From: an uncultured Taibaiella sp.
GTDB lineage: Bacteria; Bacteroidota; Bacteroidia; Chitinophagales; Chitinophagaceae
Assembly (NCBI GenBank): GCA_937871155.1
Contig: CALMXV010000037.1
Span: forward strand, 1-6,813
DNA length: 6,813 nt
Reading direction: 5' to 3'
The notes under the pieces are model-generated. The model searched no databases. It was given only the letters and a program-made list of their open reading frames with translations, and was not told where the DNA came from. This document shows, one piece after another, positions 1-6,813 of this stretch. How positions within the stretch are numbered: the stretch's first letter is position 1; each line of letters opens with the position of its first letter. A program made the position numbers and the translations under genes.

Positions 1-1918
1 CTGTCCGCTCTTCACTCTTTGTTTCTGCTTCTGCTTGTAAAAAACGTGTTCCGCTCAATGGTTCAACCCGTGTAAACTCAATCAATTTGCCGCCTTTGGC
101 TCTTACTCCAGCACGGAGCAATTCATTTCTCCATTCATCTTGTCGTAAAGTCTCACCACTTCTTGAAACTGAATTATCCGCTTGAATAGCTGTGTCTGCT
201 TCTACTTCTCCAAATGATTTGGCAACAGGTGCAGGAACGGCTTCCATTGTAAATGGGCCTGTAACTCGTGTTTTTTTATTATCAATAAATGGTTGGTCAT
301 AAAGTGTTTCTTGTGGCACTGGTTCGTCATTAGCAATGCTCTGTAATGTTACATGCGGAACAGTCTTATATTTAAATCCACTTGCTATACCTTCATCGGG
401 TCTTGCAAGCTCGTAATAATTAAAGTTTGAAGTCATTAACCTCTGCTTCGCTAATGTAATAGCAACTCTTGAAGTATCGCAAGTCATCCATCGTCTTCCA
501 TATTGTTCAGAAACGTAAGCGGTTGTTCCACTTCCACATGTTATATCTAAAACTAAATCGCCCGGGTCGGTGCTCATGAGTAAACATCGGCTAATGATTT
601 TATCATTAGTTTGAACAACATAGACTTTACCCATTCCGCTGCCTGTTCCTGTATCTGTCCAGACATTATTTAGTTCGCTCGCTGGAAAGTCTTCAAAATA
701 TTTAATCCCTCCTAAACTATTTCCTTGTATTCCTATACGCCCCTTTTTGCAGAGTTTTTCTAAACTTTCTTTTGGAAAACCCCACCATCTTGCTCCTGAA
801 TTAAAAACTTTACCTTTAAACTCAATATCATATTTTGCTCCAGGGCCGGGCTTCGTTAAAATTACATATCGAAATGCTTTCAGATTACTTGGCAATTTTG
901 CCATTGATTTTTCTTCTTTGGTCGCAGTTCTAATTTTTCCATTTTCTTCAATAAGAGAATACTGGTCTGACTTGTCACTGTATGTTGTCTCTGAGAACAA
1001 TGCCCTATACTTTAACTTACTAATATCTTTTGCATACCAAAGAATAAAATCATTACGTCTCGGAAGCAGTTTAGAACCTAAGGCTCCTGATTTAATTACT
1101 ATTATTTCACTTATAAAATTTTCAGAACCAAAAACTTCATCAAGTATAGCTCTAACTCTGTGCACATTTTCATCACTAATTTGGACAAATACACTACCAC
1201 TTTCATGCAATAAATCCTTTGCAAGCAGAAGTCTATCCCGTAAATAAGTAAGGTAAGAATGAATTCCTAATTCCCATGTGTCTCTGAAAGCTTTAAGCAT
1301 TTCTGGCTCAGAAGTCAAATCACCATCGCTGCCATCTTTTACATCACGTTTGTTTACAAACGGCTGAAAATTGCTACCATATTTAATTCCATAAGGCGGG
1401 TCAAAATATACCATTTGCACCTTGCCACCCATACCTTCTTTTTCCAAAAGGCTGTTCATTACTAAAAGGCTGTCGCCAGCAATAAGCCTGTTGCTCCAGT
1501 TTTCTTTGTGCTTGTAAAATTCAATGGCTTCACGCAAAGGTTTCCTTTCTTCTTCAAAAAGAGAGAGTTGTTGGTGGTTAGTGGTCAGTGGTTGGAAAAC
1601 CTGATTGCCTTTACTATCCACTGTCCACTGTCCACTGTCCACTTTCTTCACTTCTTCAATAATGCGTCTTGGGTCTATGCGTTCATGCACATGCAGGCTT
1701 ACAGTCGGCACTTCAAAACTGGTGTGTTCGGCTTTGCCTGCCCATTGCAGTTGTGGGTCAAGATGTGGGTCGTATTGGTAAGTTTTCTTTTTAAAGCCTC
1801 CGTTGTCGGTGTGTGCATCTACCAGTCCAACAGGTGGGTTGTTTACACGCTGCTTGTCTTTGTGTTCGTATTGCTCTATGGGTTTTTGAGAGGTTACAGT
1901 CTTTTTAGCTTTGGACAT
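1..1918 (-). CDS. Type III Mod-like site-specific DNA methyltransferase (adenine or N4-cytosine), C-terminus missing
   Basis: This is an S-adenosylmethionine-dependent DNA methyltransferase that would methylate an amino group at a specific DNA site, probably adenine N6. The reading frame is open from the ATG at 1918 to the left edge, 639 codons, with no stop reached. Catalytic motif IV, DPPYG, is at residues 173-177, and the SAM-binding motif I, DITCGSGTT, at 458-466. Motif IV before motif I is the beta-class order of type III Mod subunits, and the roughly 280 residues between them should include the target-recognition region. The N-terminal text (NNPPVGLV at 26-33, DPHLDPQL at 50-57, HVHERIDPR at 76-84) is characteristic of large COG2189-type methylases, which from memory run to about 900 residues or more, so a good part is probably missing. 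An in-frame TAG at 1933-1931 supports the chosen start; no Shine-Dalgarno is visible. A restriction/helicase partner would be expected to the left. Residues 92-118 are encoded by heptamer repeats. The family call is firm; the exact base modified is not. Confidence 0.93.
   Translation of the reverse strand, partial: MSKAKKTVTSQKPIEQYEHKDKQRVNNPPVGLVDAHTDNGGFKKKTYQYDPHLDPQLQWAGKAEHTSFEVPTVSLHVHERIDPRRIIEEVKKVDSGQWTVDSKGNQVFQPLTTNHQQLSLFEEERKPLREAIEFYKHKENWSNRLIAGDSLLVMNSLLEKEGMGGKVQMVYFDPPYGIKYGSNFQPFVNKRDVKDGSDGDLTSEPEMLKAFRDTWELGIHSYLTYLRDRLLLAKDLLHESGSVFVQISDENVHRVRAILDEVFGSENFISEIIVIKSGALGSKLLPRRNDFILWYAKDISKLKYRALFSETTYSDKSDQYSLIEENGKIRTATKEEKSMAKLPSNLKAFRYVILTKPGPGAKYDIEFKGKVFNSGARWWGFPKESLEKLCKKGRIGIQGNSLGGIKYFEDFPASELNNVWTDTGTGSGMGKVYVVQTNDKIISRCLLMSTDPGDLVLDITCGSGTTAYVSEQYGRRWMTCDTSRVAITLAKQRLMTSNFNYYELARPDEGIASGFKYKTVPHVTLQSIANDEPVPQETLYDQPFIDNKKTRVTGPFTMEAVPAPVAKSFGEVEADTAIQADNSVSRSGETLRQDEWRNELLRAGVRAKGGKLIEFTRVEPLSGTRFLQAEAETKSEERT
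1567..1594. repeat. Second, imperfect heptamer array (GTGGTYA)n within the methyltransferase gene
   Basis: On the plus strand there are four imperfect units: GTTGTTG (1567-1573), GTGGTTA (1574-1580), GTGGTCA (1581-1587) and GTGGTTG (1588-1594). They encode about residues 109-118 of the methyltransferase (PLTTNHQQ). The consensus is close to the reverse complement of the neighbouring CTGTCCA array, whose coding-strand form rotates to GTGGACA. The two arrays are therefore inverted repeats of one element, separated by about 20 bases. This array contains the out-of-frame TGA (1587-1585). Confidence 0.8.
1614..1643. repeat. Heptamer tandem array (CTGTCCA)n within the methyltransferase gene
   Basis: On the plus strand the unit CTGTCCA occurs three times perfectly at 1621-1627, 1628-1634 and 1635-1641. 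A variant unit, CTATCCA, sits at 1614-1620 and a partial CT at 1642-1643. On the coding strand the unit reads TGGACAG, and the array encodes residues 92-102 of the methyltransferase (VDSGQWTVDS after K92). Seven is not a multiple of three, so a change of one unit shifts the frame. The variant unit itself carries an out-of-frame TAG (1616-1614). Confidence 0.95.
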
Positions 1919-1980
1919 AAGTGATATGTGCTATTAATTGAGGTCGTAAGTTAAAGAAAATGTTGCTATGGTGTTTTAAG

Positions 1981-2014
1981 CAAATGTTGGGTCTTGTAGG
2001 TAGATGCATTCAAC
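1981..2014 (-). promoter_or_regulatory. Possible Bacteroidota-type promoter for the methyltransferase gene
   Basis: Read on the minus strand, a TTG (2013-2011) is followed after 22 bases by AACATTTG (1988-1981), which matches five of the six fixed positions of the Bacteroidota -7 element TAnnTTTG. The spacing is slightly longer than the usual 19-21 bases, and the upstream element is only a TTG. It lies just beyond the terminator that closes the preceding gene and about 60 bases before the methyltransferase ATG, where a promoter is expected. This is a weak match supported mainly by position. Confidence 0.3.
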
Positions 2015-2055
2015 AAAAAAGACCAATTACAATTACGTAGTTGGTCTTTTTTTTT
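2015..2055 (-). terminator. Rho-independent terminator after the PHP gene (potentially bidirectional)
   Basis: AAAAAAGACCAA (2015-2026) pairs perfectly with TTGGTCTTTTTT (2041-2052). The stem extends inward through TTAC/GTAG with one G-T wobble to a six-base loop at 2031-2036. On the minus strand the GC-containing stem ends in six T residues, about 20 bases past the PHP gene stop codon, so it should end the EEP-PHP transcript and separate it from the methyltransferase gene. On the plus strand the stem is followed by nine T residues (2047-2055), so it could work in both directions, although no plus-strand gene is seen here. Confidence 0.9.
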
Positions 2056-2074
2056 GCTCTTATGTAAAAAGGTA

Positions 2075-5000
2075 TTATTTCAAAAACTTCAATCTCACCG
2101 ATTCTTTACCCAGTCTTAATTCAATAAAATACATACCCGAACCTATATTGGGTAAGGCTATTTGTAGTTGGTGATTGCCTTGGGTAAGTATTTGTGAGTA
2201 AGTTTTTATTTCTTGCCCCATCATGTTATAAACTATCATTTGCAAAGCCCCTGAAGTAGAAGTATAGGTGGAAAGCAGTAAGTCATCATTTATTGGATTC
2301 GTAACTAATGAAGCTTGTAAATTATTTGTAGAAGCCGTTGCAAAATCATTCAACGATAGCGGAGGATCGATGATTCGTTGATACCAAATCGGTGCTGAAA
2401 TAGTTCTTTTTCCACCTTGTAAAATATCAGCATAGTAATAAGCGGTAGTCGTTGGCAATAAAGTATGATCCGTATAGTTGATGAAATAATTTTTGCTGGA
2501 TGCAAGTTCCACGGGTAAGATGCCACTGCCCGGATTACCAGCCATAATTCGAATGATAGGTGTATCCAAAAGGTTGGTAGGGTCATCCACGTTTATATGA
2601 ATTGCCGGTGCAAATTCATGTGTCATGATGGTACCCATGGGTTGTCCATAAATATGAAACTGGACTCTTGTGTCACAATCTTGAGTGGCATAAAACATTC
2701 TGGAACGCATAGCTTGATAAAAATCCTTCTTAGCCATTGATGGAGAAATAACAGCGGTTCTTGTAGAAGCGGTTCTGCCGAAAGTCATATAATGATTGTC
2801 GTGGTCTATCATTGGAGCAAGGTGATAGCCCTTTGCTAATAGATGTAAGTAATAGCCTAAAAATTCCATATTGCTACCTGGGCTGGTATAGTTGGTGATG
2901 GTACTAAATGCGGGTCCGCTTTCCAAAGCTACCCCGACCATAGCACTGTCATAGCTGGCATTATAGGGATTAAAAGCTAGGTTTTGATAATCAGAAAAAG
3001 AAGGGTGGGCAAGGGTTACAAATGCATTGGACGATGCATAAGTGTTTACTTTTTGCAGTAAGCCTTGTGAAGAGGTATAATCGTTTTTGGGAACATAAAT
3101 TGAATAGTTAGGTTGCCCGTTAAGAGTTTCCCAACCTATGAGAGAATCGATACCATACACTAATGAATGCCCACCGTTGGTTTGTGTGCCCCATTCCATA
3201 CCGTATAAAGCAAGGAATCCAGTATTGTTTTGTGTAAAGCTATCAGCTTGTGCTATTCCTAAAGAATATTTGGCAAGTGTCATACCCGGGTTGCCGGCAG
3301 AGGTATAATGGTTGTGCTCACTGATGCCCAAGAAGTCCATACAGAGCGAGTTTTTAGCATAGTCATAATCATCGTAAGGTATTTTAGTAACATCATCTTT
3401 ATTGCCATCAGAGTAGGAACTATGGCTATGAAGATTTCCAAAATAATAGTTGTAGGCTACGGTATTAGTTGTGGAAGTATCACCTTGCAATAGGTTGGTG
3501 GTTTTGTATATTGGCCCATTGGTGCAGATTTCATTATAGGGATAAATGAAGTAGTAGTAATGCGAATTGGTTGAAAGGTTAGTTGCAGTAAAAGAATATG
3601 CTTTTCCCGTTGCGATAATGGTGCCATTACCAATACTCATTCCTTTAGTGTAACTAGTGCCATTTTGAGGAACAGCACCCAATGAACTACTTGTGCTTTG
3701 TATCACTAAAAAACCATCTGTATTAGGGTTCCCAGGGTTGAAAAAACCGCTGATGCTTTGTGTTGAAGGAAGGAGTATTAAGTTTGTAGCATCTTCAGCA
3801 GGTGCTAAACATGGGTAAAGTATTTTAGTGTTTTGTGAAGCGGTTAGTGGGGACATTTTTTGATATAAAGGTCCTCCTGAGCAAGCAAAATTGTTTAACC
3901 CAAAGACAAAGAAATAGTAAGTAGTACTGTGTTGCAGATTTGTAGCCACAAAGTTGGTAGCACCGCCTCTATAAACCACTTCACCACCTCCTAGTAAGTC
4001 ACCGGCTTTATAATTAACGGTGTCTATAGGCATTGAAATAAGCGAAATGTTAGTAGAACGAATCACTAAATATTCTGTCGCATCCGGTGAAGGAGAAAAG
4101 CTACCGTTGATTGCAGTTGTGGTAATATTAGAAAATTGTAAGTTGGTAGGAGCCAAAGTAGGAGCTATACAGGGAGGACCTGCAGGTGTAGTTTGCATCC
4201 CTACTAATGGATTGCTACTTAAATATCGAATGGTGCCGTTGCAAAATTTATTACAAGAGAAAATATAGAACGTATAAGTAGTTAATGGATTCAAATTGTT
4301 GTAGAAAAAATTGGTGTCATTGCCTACATAAATTACCGTTCCGTCTCCTATTATGTCCCCTACTTTATAAGAAGTGCTATCAGCAGGTAACGCATTCAAT
4401 GCTCCTAGATTTGTAGCTACTACTAAGTATTCATCCGGTGAGGGACTAGCAGAAGCGTATAACCCTTGAATAGATGTTGCCGTTACTTGAGGAAATGAAA
4501 GAGCTGAAGGTGCTGCAGTAGGTAATACACAAGGATTTCCAATGGCTGTTGTAGAAATATTATCCAAAGCAATAGCAGGGCGCGAGCCACTACTACCCCC
4601 TGCAGAATTATAATAGTAAAAACGTAAGCGTGCTGTAGCGCTATTATCAAATGAAGAAGGTAACTGAATATTACTGACTGTACCATTGGCCGCAATATTG
4701 TTGGTGATGGTAATAGCTGCTGTAGTCAACTCAGTAAATGTGGCTCCATTGGTAGAAGCATAAACTTTCAGTGTACCGGCTCTATTACTACTGGGTGTGC
4801 CGTTGAATATCGTTGCCCAATCAAAACTTAAGTTCCCTGCTAGTTTACCCGTAAAATCTAAATGTAAGTCGAAGGCTAAGGAATTTGTATTGTTGGAGGT
4901 GCCGGTTACCAAAAGAAGTATTCTACCATTGACCGTGTCTTTATAAAGCCCGCCACCGCTCATTTGTGCTGTTACAAAGCTTGCGGAGCTGGTAGTAATT

Positions 5001-5218
5001 CTATTCGCATCTGGTATGGCAGCTACACCTCCTATAGGCACTGAAGTATAGCGTTCGGCCCCTTGCCCTGAAACAAAATCATTGCTCCATGTAAGGATAG
5101 AGTCAAAGGTTTCTAAATAGGTTAATGCAGGCTGTTGTGCCATTGGAACCGGTATGGGAAGTTGTGCTTTCGCAAGGAGGTTGCAACCGATAAGGATTGA
5201 CAGTAATAACATTCTCAT
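2075..5218 (-). CDS. Secreted PHP-domain (CehA/McbA-type) metallohydrolase with three FN3-like modules and a T9SS sorting domain
   Basis: This protein of 1047 residues is probably an exported metal-dependent phosphoesterase. Residues 1-18 form a signal peptide ending AKA before Q19. Residues about 33-226 form a beta-rich, probably jelly-roll domain. Three fibronectin III-like modules follow at about 230-344, 350-464 and 470-582. The PHP domain covers about 590-850. Its likely metal ligands are H597 and H599 in LHSHSSYSDG, D604, E634/H635/H637 in SEHNH, E675, H738 in LAHPS and the D805-H809 cluster (DHDNH). The segment AMRSRMFYATQD (836-847) is typical of CehA/McbA-like proteins. Residues about 850-950 look like another beta domain. 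Residues about 964-1047 resemble a T9SS type A sorting domain (TNP at 973-975, MYFIEL at 1029-1034, KFLK end), so the protein should cross the outer membrane and be released or anchored. The gene starts 22 bases after the EEP stop, and a terminator follows. The upstream region is A/T-rich without a Shine-Dalgarno. The ATG at 5212 is a possible alternative start. The substrate is unknown. Confidence 0.92.
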   Translation of the reverse strand: MRMLLLSILIGCNLLAKAQLPIPVPMAQQPALTYLETFDSILTWSNDFVSGQGAERYTSVPIGGVAAIPDANRITTSSASFVTAQMSGGGLYKDTVNGRILLLVTGTSNNTNSLAFDLHLDFTGKLAGNLSFDWATIFNGTPSSNRAGTLKVYASTNGATFTELTTAAITITNNIAANGTVSNIQLPSSFDNSATARLRFYYYNSAGGSSGSRPAIALDNISTTAIGNPCVLPTAAPSALSFPQVTATSIQGLYASASPSPDEYLVVATNLGALNALPADSTSYKVGDIIGDGTVIYVGNDTNFFYNNLNPLTTYTFYIFSCNKFCNGTIRYLSSNPLVGMQTTPAGPPCIAPTLAPTNLQFSNITTTAINGSFSPSPDATEYLVIRSTNISLISMPIDTVNYKAGDLLGGGEVVYRGGATNFVATNLQHSTTYYFFVFGLNNFACSGGPLYQKMSPLTASQNTKILYPCLAPAEDATNLILLPSTQSISGFFNPGNPNTDGFLVIQSTSSSLGAVPQNGTSYTKGMSIGNGTIIATGKAYSFTATNLSTNSHYYYFIYPYNEICTNGPIYKTTNLLQGDTSTTNTVAYNYYFGNLHSHSSYSDGNKDDVTKIPYDDYDYAKNSLCMDFLGISEHNHYTSAGNPGMTLAKYSLGIAQADSFTQNNTGFLALYGMEWGTQTNGGHSLVYGIDSLIGWETLNGQPNYSIYVPKNDYTSSQGLLQKVNTYASSNAFVTLAHPSFSDYQNLAFNPYNASYDSAMVGVALESGPAFSTITNYTSPGSNMEFLGYYLHLLAKGYHLAPMIDHDNHYMTFGRTASTRTAVISPSMAKKDFYQAMRSRMFYATQDCDTRVQFHIYGQPMGTIMTHEFAPAIHINVDDPTNLLDTPIIRIMAGNPGSGILPVELASSKNYFINYTDHTLLPTTTAYYYADILQGGKRTISAPIWYQRIIDPPLSLNDFATASTNNLQASLVTNPINDDLLLSTYTSTSGALQMIVYNMMGQEIKTYSQILTQGNHQLQIALPNIGSGMYFIELRLGKESVRLKFLK
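3473..4531 (-). repeat. Three tandem FN3-like modules encoded in the PHP gene
   Basis: Three modules of about 115 residues each (bases 4531-4187, 4171-3827 and 3811-3473) share a common pattern. Each has a Cys-x-x-Pro or Cys-x-Ala-Pro start, a YLV or FLV strand, a YK.GD or YTKG turn followed by a Gly-rich GDG/GGG/GNG, and a TYxFyVF-like strand. Each also has a Cys-containing segment near its end. This is the FN3-like fold common in Bacteroidota exported proteins, where it acts as a spacer or a surface or glycan contact. DNA similarity is local: modules 1 and 2 share CATCCGGTGARGGA near 4432 and 4081. The copies are therefore diverged and not a recent duplication. Confidence 0.8.
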
Positions 5219-5240
5219 GAGAAAAATATTTTAAAACTTC

Positions 5241-6437
5241 TTAATGATGAATGAAAAATTCTTTAACTACAGTTTGTGTGCCTACCAAGCGAATGAAATA
5301 TAGTCCATCAGGAAGGTGAGGAAGAGTTATAGAGTTGTTTGAAGTAGATAAAGTGCCGGTTTGTACACGCTGTTGAAGGGTGTTGTAAAGTTCATAGTGT
5401 ACCAGTGTATTTTCTGGTAATTTTAATTGTATTCTATTGGAAGCAGGATTAGGATATAGTTGAATGGAAGTGCTGGGTTCGGAGGTGAAATTTGGTAAGG
5501 AGGTAGGATGAGAAAGTACATACGTTGCTATGACAGGGAAATGGTCGGAGATGTTTGCGTTATAATTACTAACCCATGAGTTAACTTCATTTTTAAGCAG
5601 TTTCGCACTTCCCGGCACATAGTGGTTAATCATTTCATTGCTCAAAACAATATGGTCTATAAAGCTAGGATACCCGTCAATGCTGGCATCTCCTTGCCTA
5701 GATAGTGAAAGGGTAGGAGAGAAGTAATAATTAGTTCCAAAGCTATCACTAACTAGATATTCATAATTGCTGGGTCCTCCACAAATGCTTAAATCAAAAT
5801 CGTCATTGAAATCGCCTAATACCATTAGCTTTTCATTAGGATACAATTTATCAAGACTATCTTTCATTTCCAGCCCTCCCTCATAACGACGCATACAGGA
5901 TTGATTATCGTTTTTAGCTTTGGCATGTACTACAATAAAGTTAATAGGCTGCCAGTTGTTGAAATTGTCTTTTACTTCTGCTGTTACAAAATATGGATAG
6001 CGTCCACTTGCCCAATTATAATACGCATTACCCACACTGTTTTTCAAAAAAGGTCTCCCTGCTACATTTCTAACTTTTGATGTGCGATAGATAAATGCCA
6101 ACTTCTGTGCTGCATCATAATCTTTGCTGGACGGGCTACTAGCTAAGCTTCCAAAGGGCGAGACGATTGCTTGATAATTTCCATTCATCTGGTTGGTAAG
6201 GCTAAAAAGCGAATCCACATTAACTACTTCTACCAAGGCATAGATATCGGCATCCAAGTTTTTCATAATAGTTAAGATGCCACTCATCTCTTTTTTATTT
6301 TGAGAGGGGTAGTTGCCGAAGAACTCCAAATTCCAATTGACTATTTTTAAACTGTCTTGCGAAGCAGCAACTGTAGTTGTTTTATTTACTAAGAAGAGGA
6401 GGATGAATGCAACCCCTACTTGATGTAGCACCTTCAT
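5241..6437 (-). CDS. Secreted endonuclease/exonuclease/phosphatase (DNase I-like) family protein with T9SS sorting domain
   Basis: This 398-residue protein should hydrolyse phosphodiester or phosphomonoester bonds with a divalent metal. A signal peptide covers about residues 1-25 (hydrophobic 8-17, cleavage near TVAAS). The EEP fold spans about 29-307 with the expected catalytic set: N35 in NWNLEFFG, metal-binding E70 in ALVEVVN, H171 in VVHAKAK, D209 and N211 in LGDFND, D261/H262 in FIDHIVLS, and D298/H299 in SDHFPV. All key residues are present, so it is predicted active. Residues about 325-398 form a T9SS type A sorting domain (LYPNPA at 327-332, GLYFIRL at 378-384). It is the first gene of a probable two-gene operon with the PHP protein, 22 bases apart, and lies 70 bases after the ABC permease stop, with no clear terminator between. 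A secreted nuclease is the likeliest role. A lipid- or sugar-phosphate phosphatase is possible, as the family covers both. Confidence 0.93.
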   Translation of the reverse strand: MKVLHQVGVAFILLFLVNKTTTVAASQDSLKIVNWNLEFFGNYPSQNKKEMSGILTIMKNLDADIYALVEVVNVDSLFSLTNQMNGNYQAIVSPFGSLASSPSSKDYDAAQKLAFIYRTSKVRNVAGRPFLKNSVGNAYYNWASGRYPYFVTAEVKDNFNNWQPINFIVVHAKAKNDNQSCMRRYEGGLEMKDSLDKLYPNEKLMVLGDFNDDFDLSICGGPSNYEYLVSDSFGTNYYFSPTLSLSRQGDASIDGYPSFIDHIVLSNEMINHYVPGSAKLLKNEVNSWVSNYNANISDHFPVIATYVLSHPTSLPNFTSEPSTSIQLYPNPASNRIQLKLPENTLVHYELYNTLQQRVQTGTLSTSNNSITLPHLPDGLYFIRLVGTQTVVKEFFIHH

Positions 6438-6507
6438 ACAGGTTTAATTTTTTTGTTTTTGATGAAAATAATGTAGAAGGGTTGTATAGATTACAAGGGC
6501 AAAGTTA

Positions 6508-6813
6508 CTATATCGACATTTTTCGTTGGCGATGATATCCAATACTTATCAACCAAAGTATGATTCCAAAGGACAATAATGTAAATAACTGAGGAAGAAT
6601 ATCTATAAAATTCCCACTTCTTAAGGTAATCATATTCACAGCGCTTAGCCCCCAATTCATAGGAGATAAAGTGGCTATTTTTTTCATGGCTGGAGGCAAA
6701 AGCTCAATAGGTACCCATAGGCCTCCAATAGCCGATAAAATCACTACTGATAAAGCTCCTAAGGGTAATGCCTGATTGATAGTTTTAAAAACGGTACCTA
6801 TAAAAAACCCAAA
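6508..6813 (-). CDS. ABC-2 type transporter permease, C-terminal fragment
   Basis: This is the last 101 residues of an inner-membrane ABC exporter permease; the frame is open to the right edge and ends at TAG (6510-6508). The segment ALPLGALSVVILSAIGG (fragment residues 15-31) is a membrane helix followed by WVPIELLPPAMKKIATLSPMNW (33-54). The pattern GG-x-x-x-P-x-E-x-x-P followed by SP-x-x-W is a hallmark of the ABC-2 permease C-terminus. A final helix lies at about 77-92, followed by a short basic tail (YHRQRK). The in-frame GTG at 6744 lies inside the conserved helix and is not a start. The substrate cannot be inferred, and the ATPase partner lies outside the window. It is transcribed toward the EEP gene and may or may not be co-transcribed with it. 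Confidence 0.88.
   Translation of the reverse strand, partial: FGFFIGTVFKTINQALPLGALSVVILSAIGGLWVPIELLPPAMKKIATLSPMNWGLSAVNMITLRSGNFIDILPQLFTLLSFGIILWLISIGYHRQRKMSI

Noticed and set aside
747..1247. Plus-strand open frame of 166 codons
   Set aside because: It lies antisense to the methyltransferase, whose frame carries DPPY and GSGTT motifs and conserved text throughout; the plus-strand translation is not recognisable.
1508..1924. Plus-strand open frame of 138 codons, hydrophobic at its end
   Set aside because: It is antisense to the N-terminal part of the methyltransferase, whose text is family-typical there, and covers the heptamer arrays; no independent support.
2350..4695. Several short open frames on either strand inside the PHP gene
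   Set aside because: They are shadows of the 1047-codon gene, with no recognisable domains.
5183..5218. Lipobox-like LIGC at residues 9-12 of the PHP protein
   Set aside because: The hydrophobic stretch before Cys12 is very short, and a standard AKA-Q cleavage site follows at 16-19; T9SS cargo normally uses a signal peptidase I site.
6438..6507. Possible promoter ahead of the EEP gene (TTG at 6492-6494, TACATT at 6468-6473, minus strand)
   Set aside because: It matches only four of six fixed positions of the Bacteroidota -7 element, with a poor upstream element; read-through from the ABC permease gene is equally possible. The 70-base gap shows no clear terminator.
6508..6744. A separate 78-residue protein starting at GTG 6744
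   Set aside because: The same frame stays open to the window edge with matching ABC-2 permease sequence, so this is an internal codon of a larger gene.

Overview
The window is protein-dense bacterial DNA, and every recognisable gene lies on the minus strand. It points to a member of the Bacteroidota, plausibly Chitinophagaceae-like. Two neighbouring genes end in type IX secretion (T9SS) type A sorting domains, which are restricted to that phylum. The base composition is AT-rich, start codons lack clear Shine-Dalgarno sequences, and short heptamer arrays of a kind I associate with these genomes are present. The family-level placement is inference.

Layout in the direction of transcription, from right to left: (1) 6813-6508, the last 101 residues of an ABC-2 type transporter permease that begins outside the window. 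(2) 6437-5241, a secreted endonuclease/exonuclease/phosphatase (EEP, DNase I-like) protein with a signal peptide and a T9SS tail. (3) 5218-2075, a 1047-residue secreted protein with a beta-rich N-terminal domain, three tandem fibronectin III-like modules, a CehA/McbA-type PHP metallohydrolase domain and a T9SS tail. Only 22 bases separate (2) and (3), so they probably form an operon. A strong stem-loop with T-tracts on both strands follows at 2015-2055. (4) 1918-1, a large beta-class DNA methyltransferase (type III Mod-like), cut by the left edge after 639 codons.

The EEP and PHP proteins look like a co-exported pair of metal-dependent phosphoesterases acting outside the cell or on its surface. 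Scavenging of phosphate, nucleotides or extracellular nucleic acid is the most natural role, but the substrates cannot be read from sequence. The methyltransferase is a separate unit behind the terminator and probably belongs to a restriction-modification locus continuing to the left.

The most unusual feature is inside the methyltransferase gene. Two short arrays of seven-base repeats, in inverted orientation, lie in frame just before the catalytic DPPY motif. Both alternative reading frames meet a stop codon within the repeat region, so gain or loss of one seven-base unit would switch the enzyme off. The geometry suits phase variation, although the copy number is low.

No gene-free stretch exceeds 300 bases; the longest is 1919-2074. 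I see no tRNA, rRNA, CRISPR array, insertion sequence or riboswitch.
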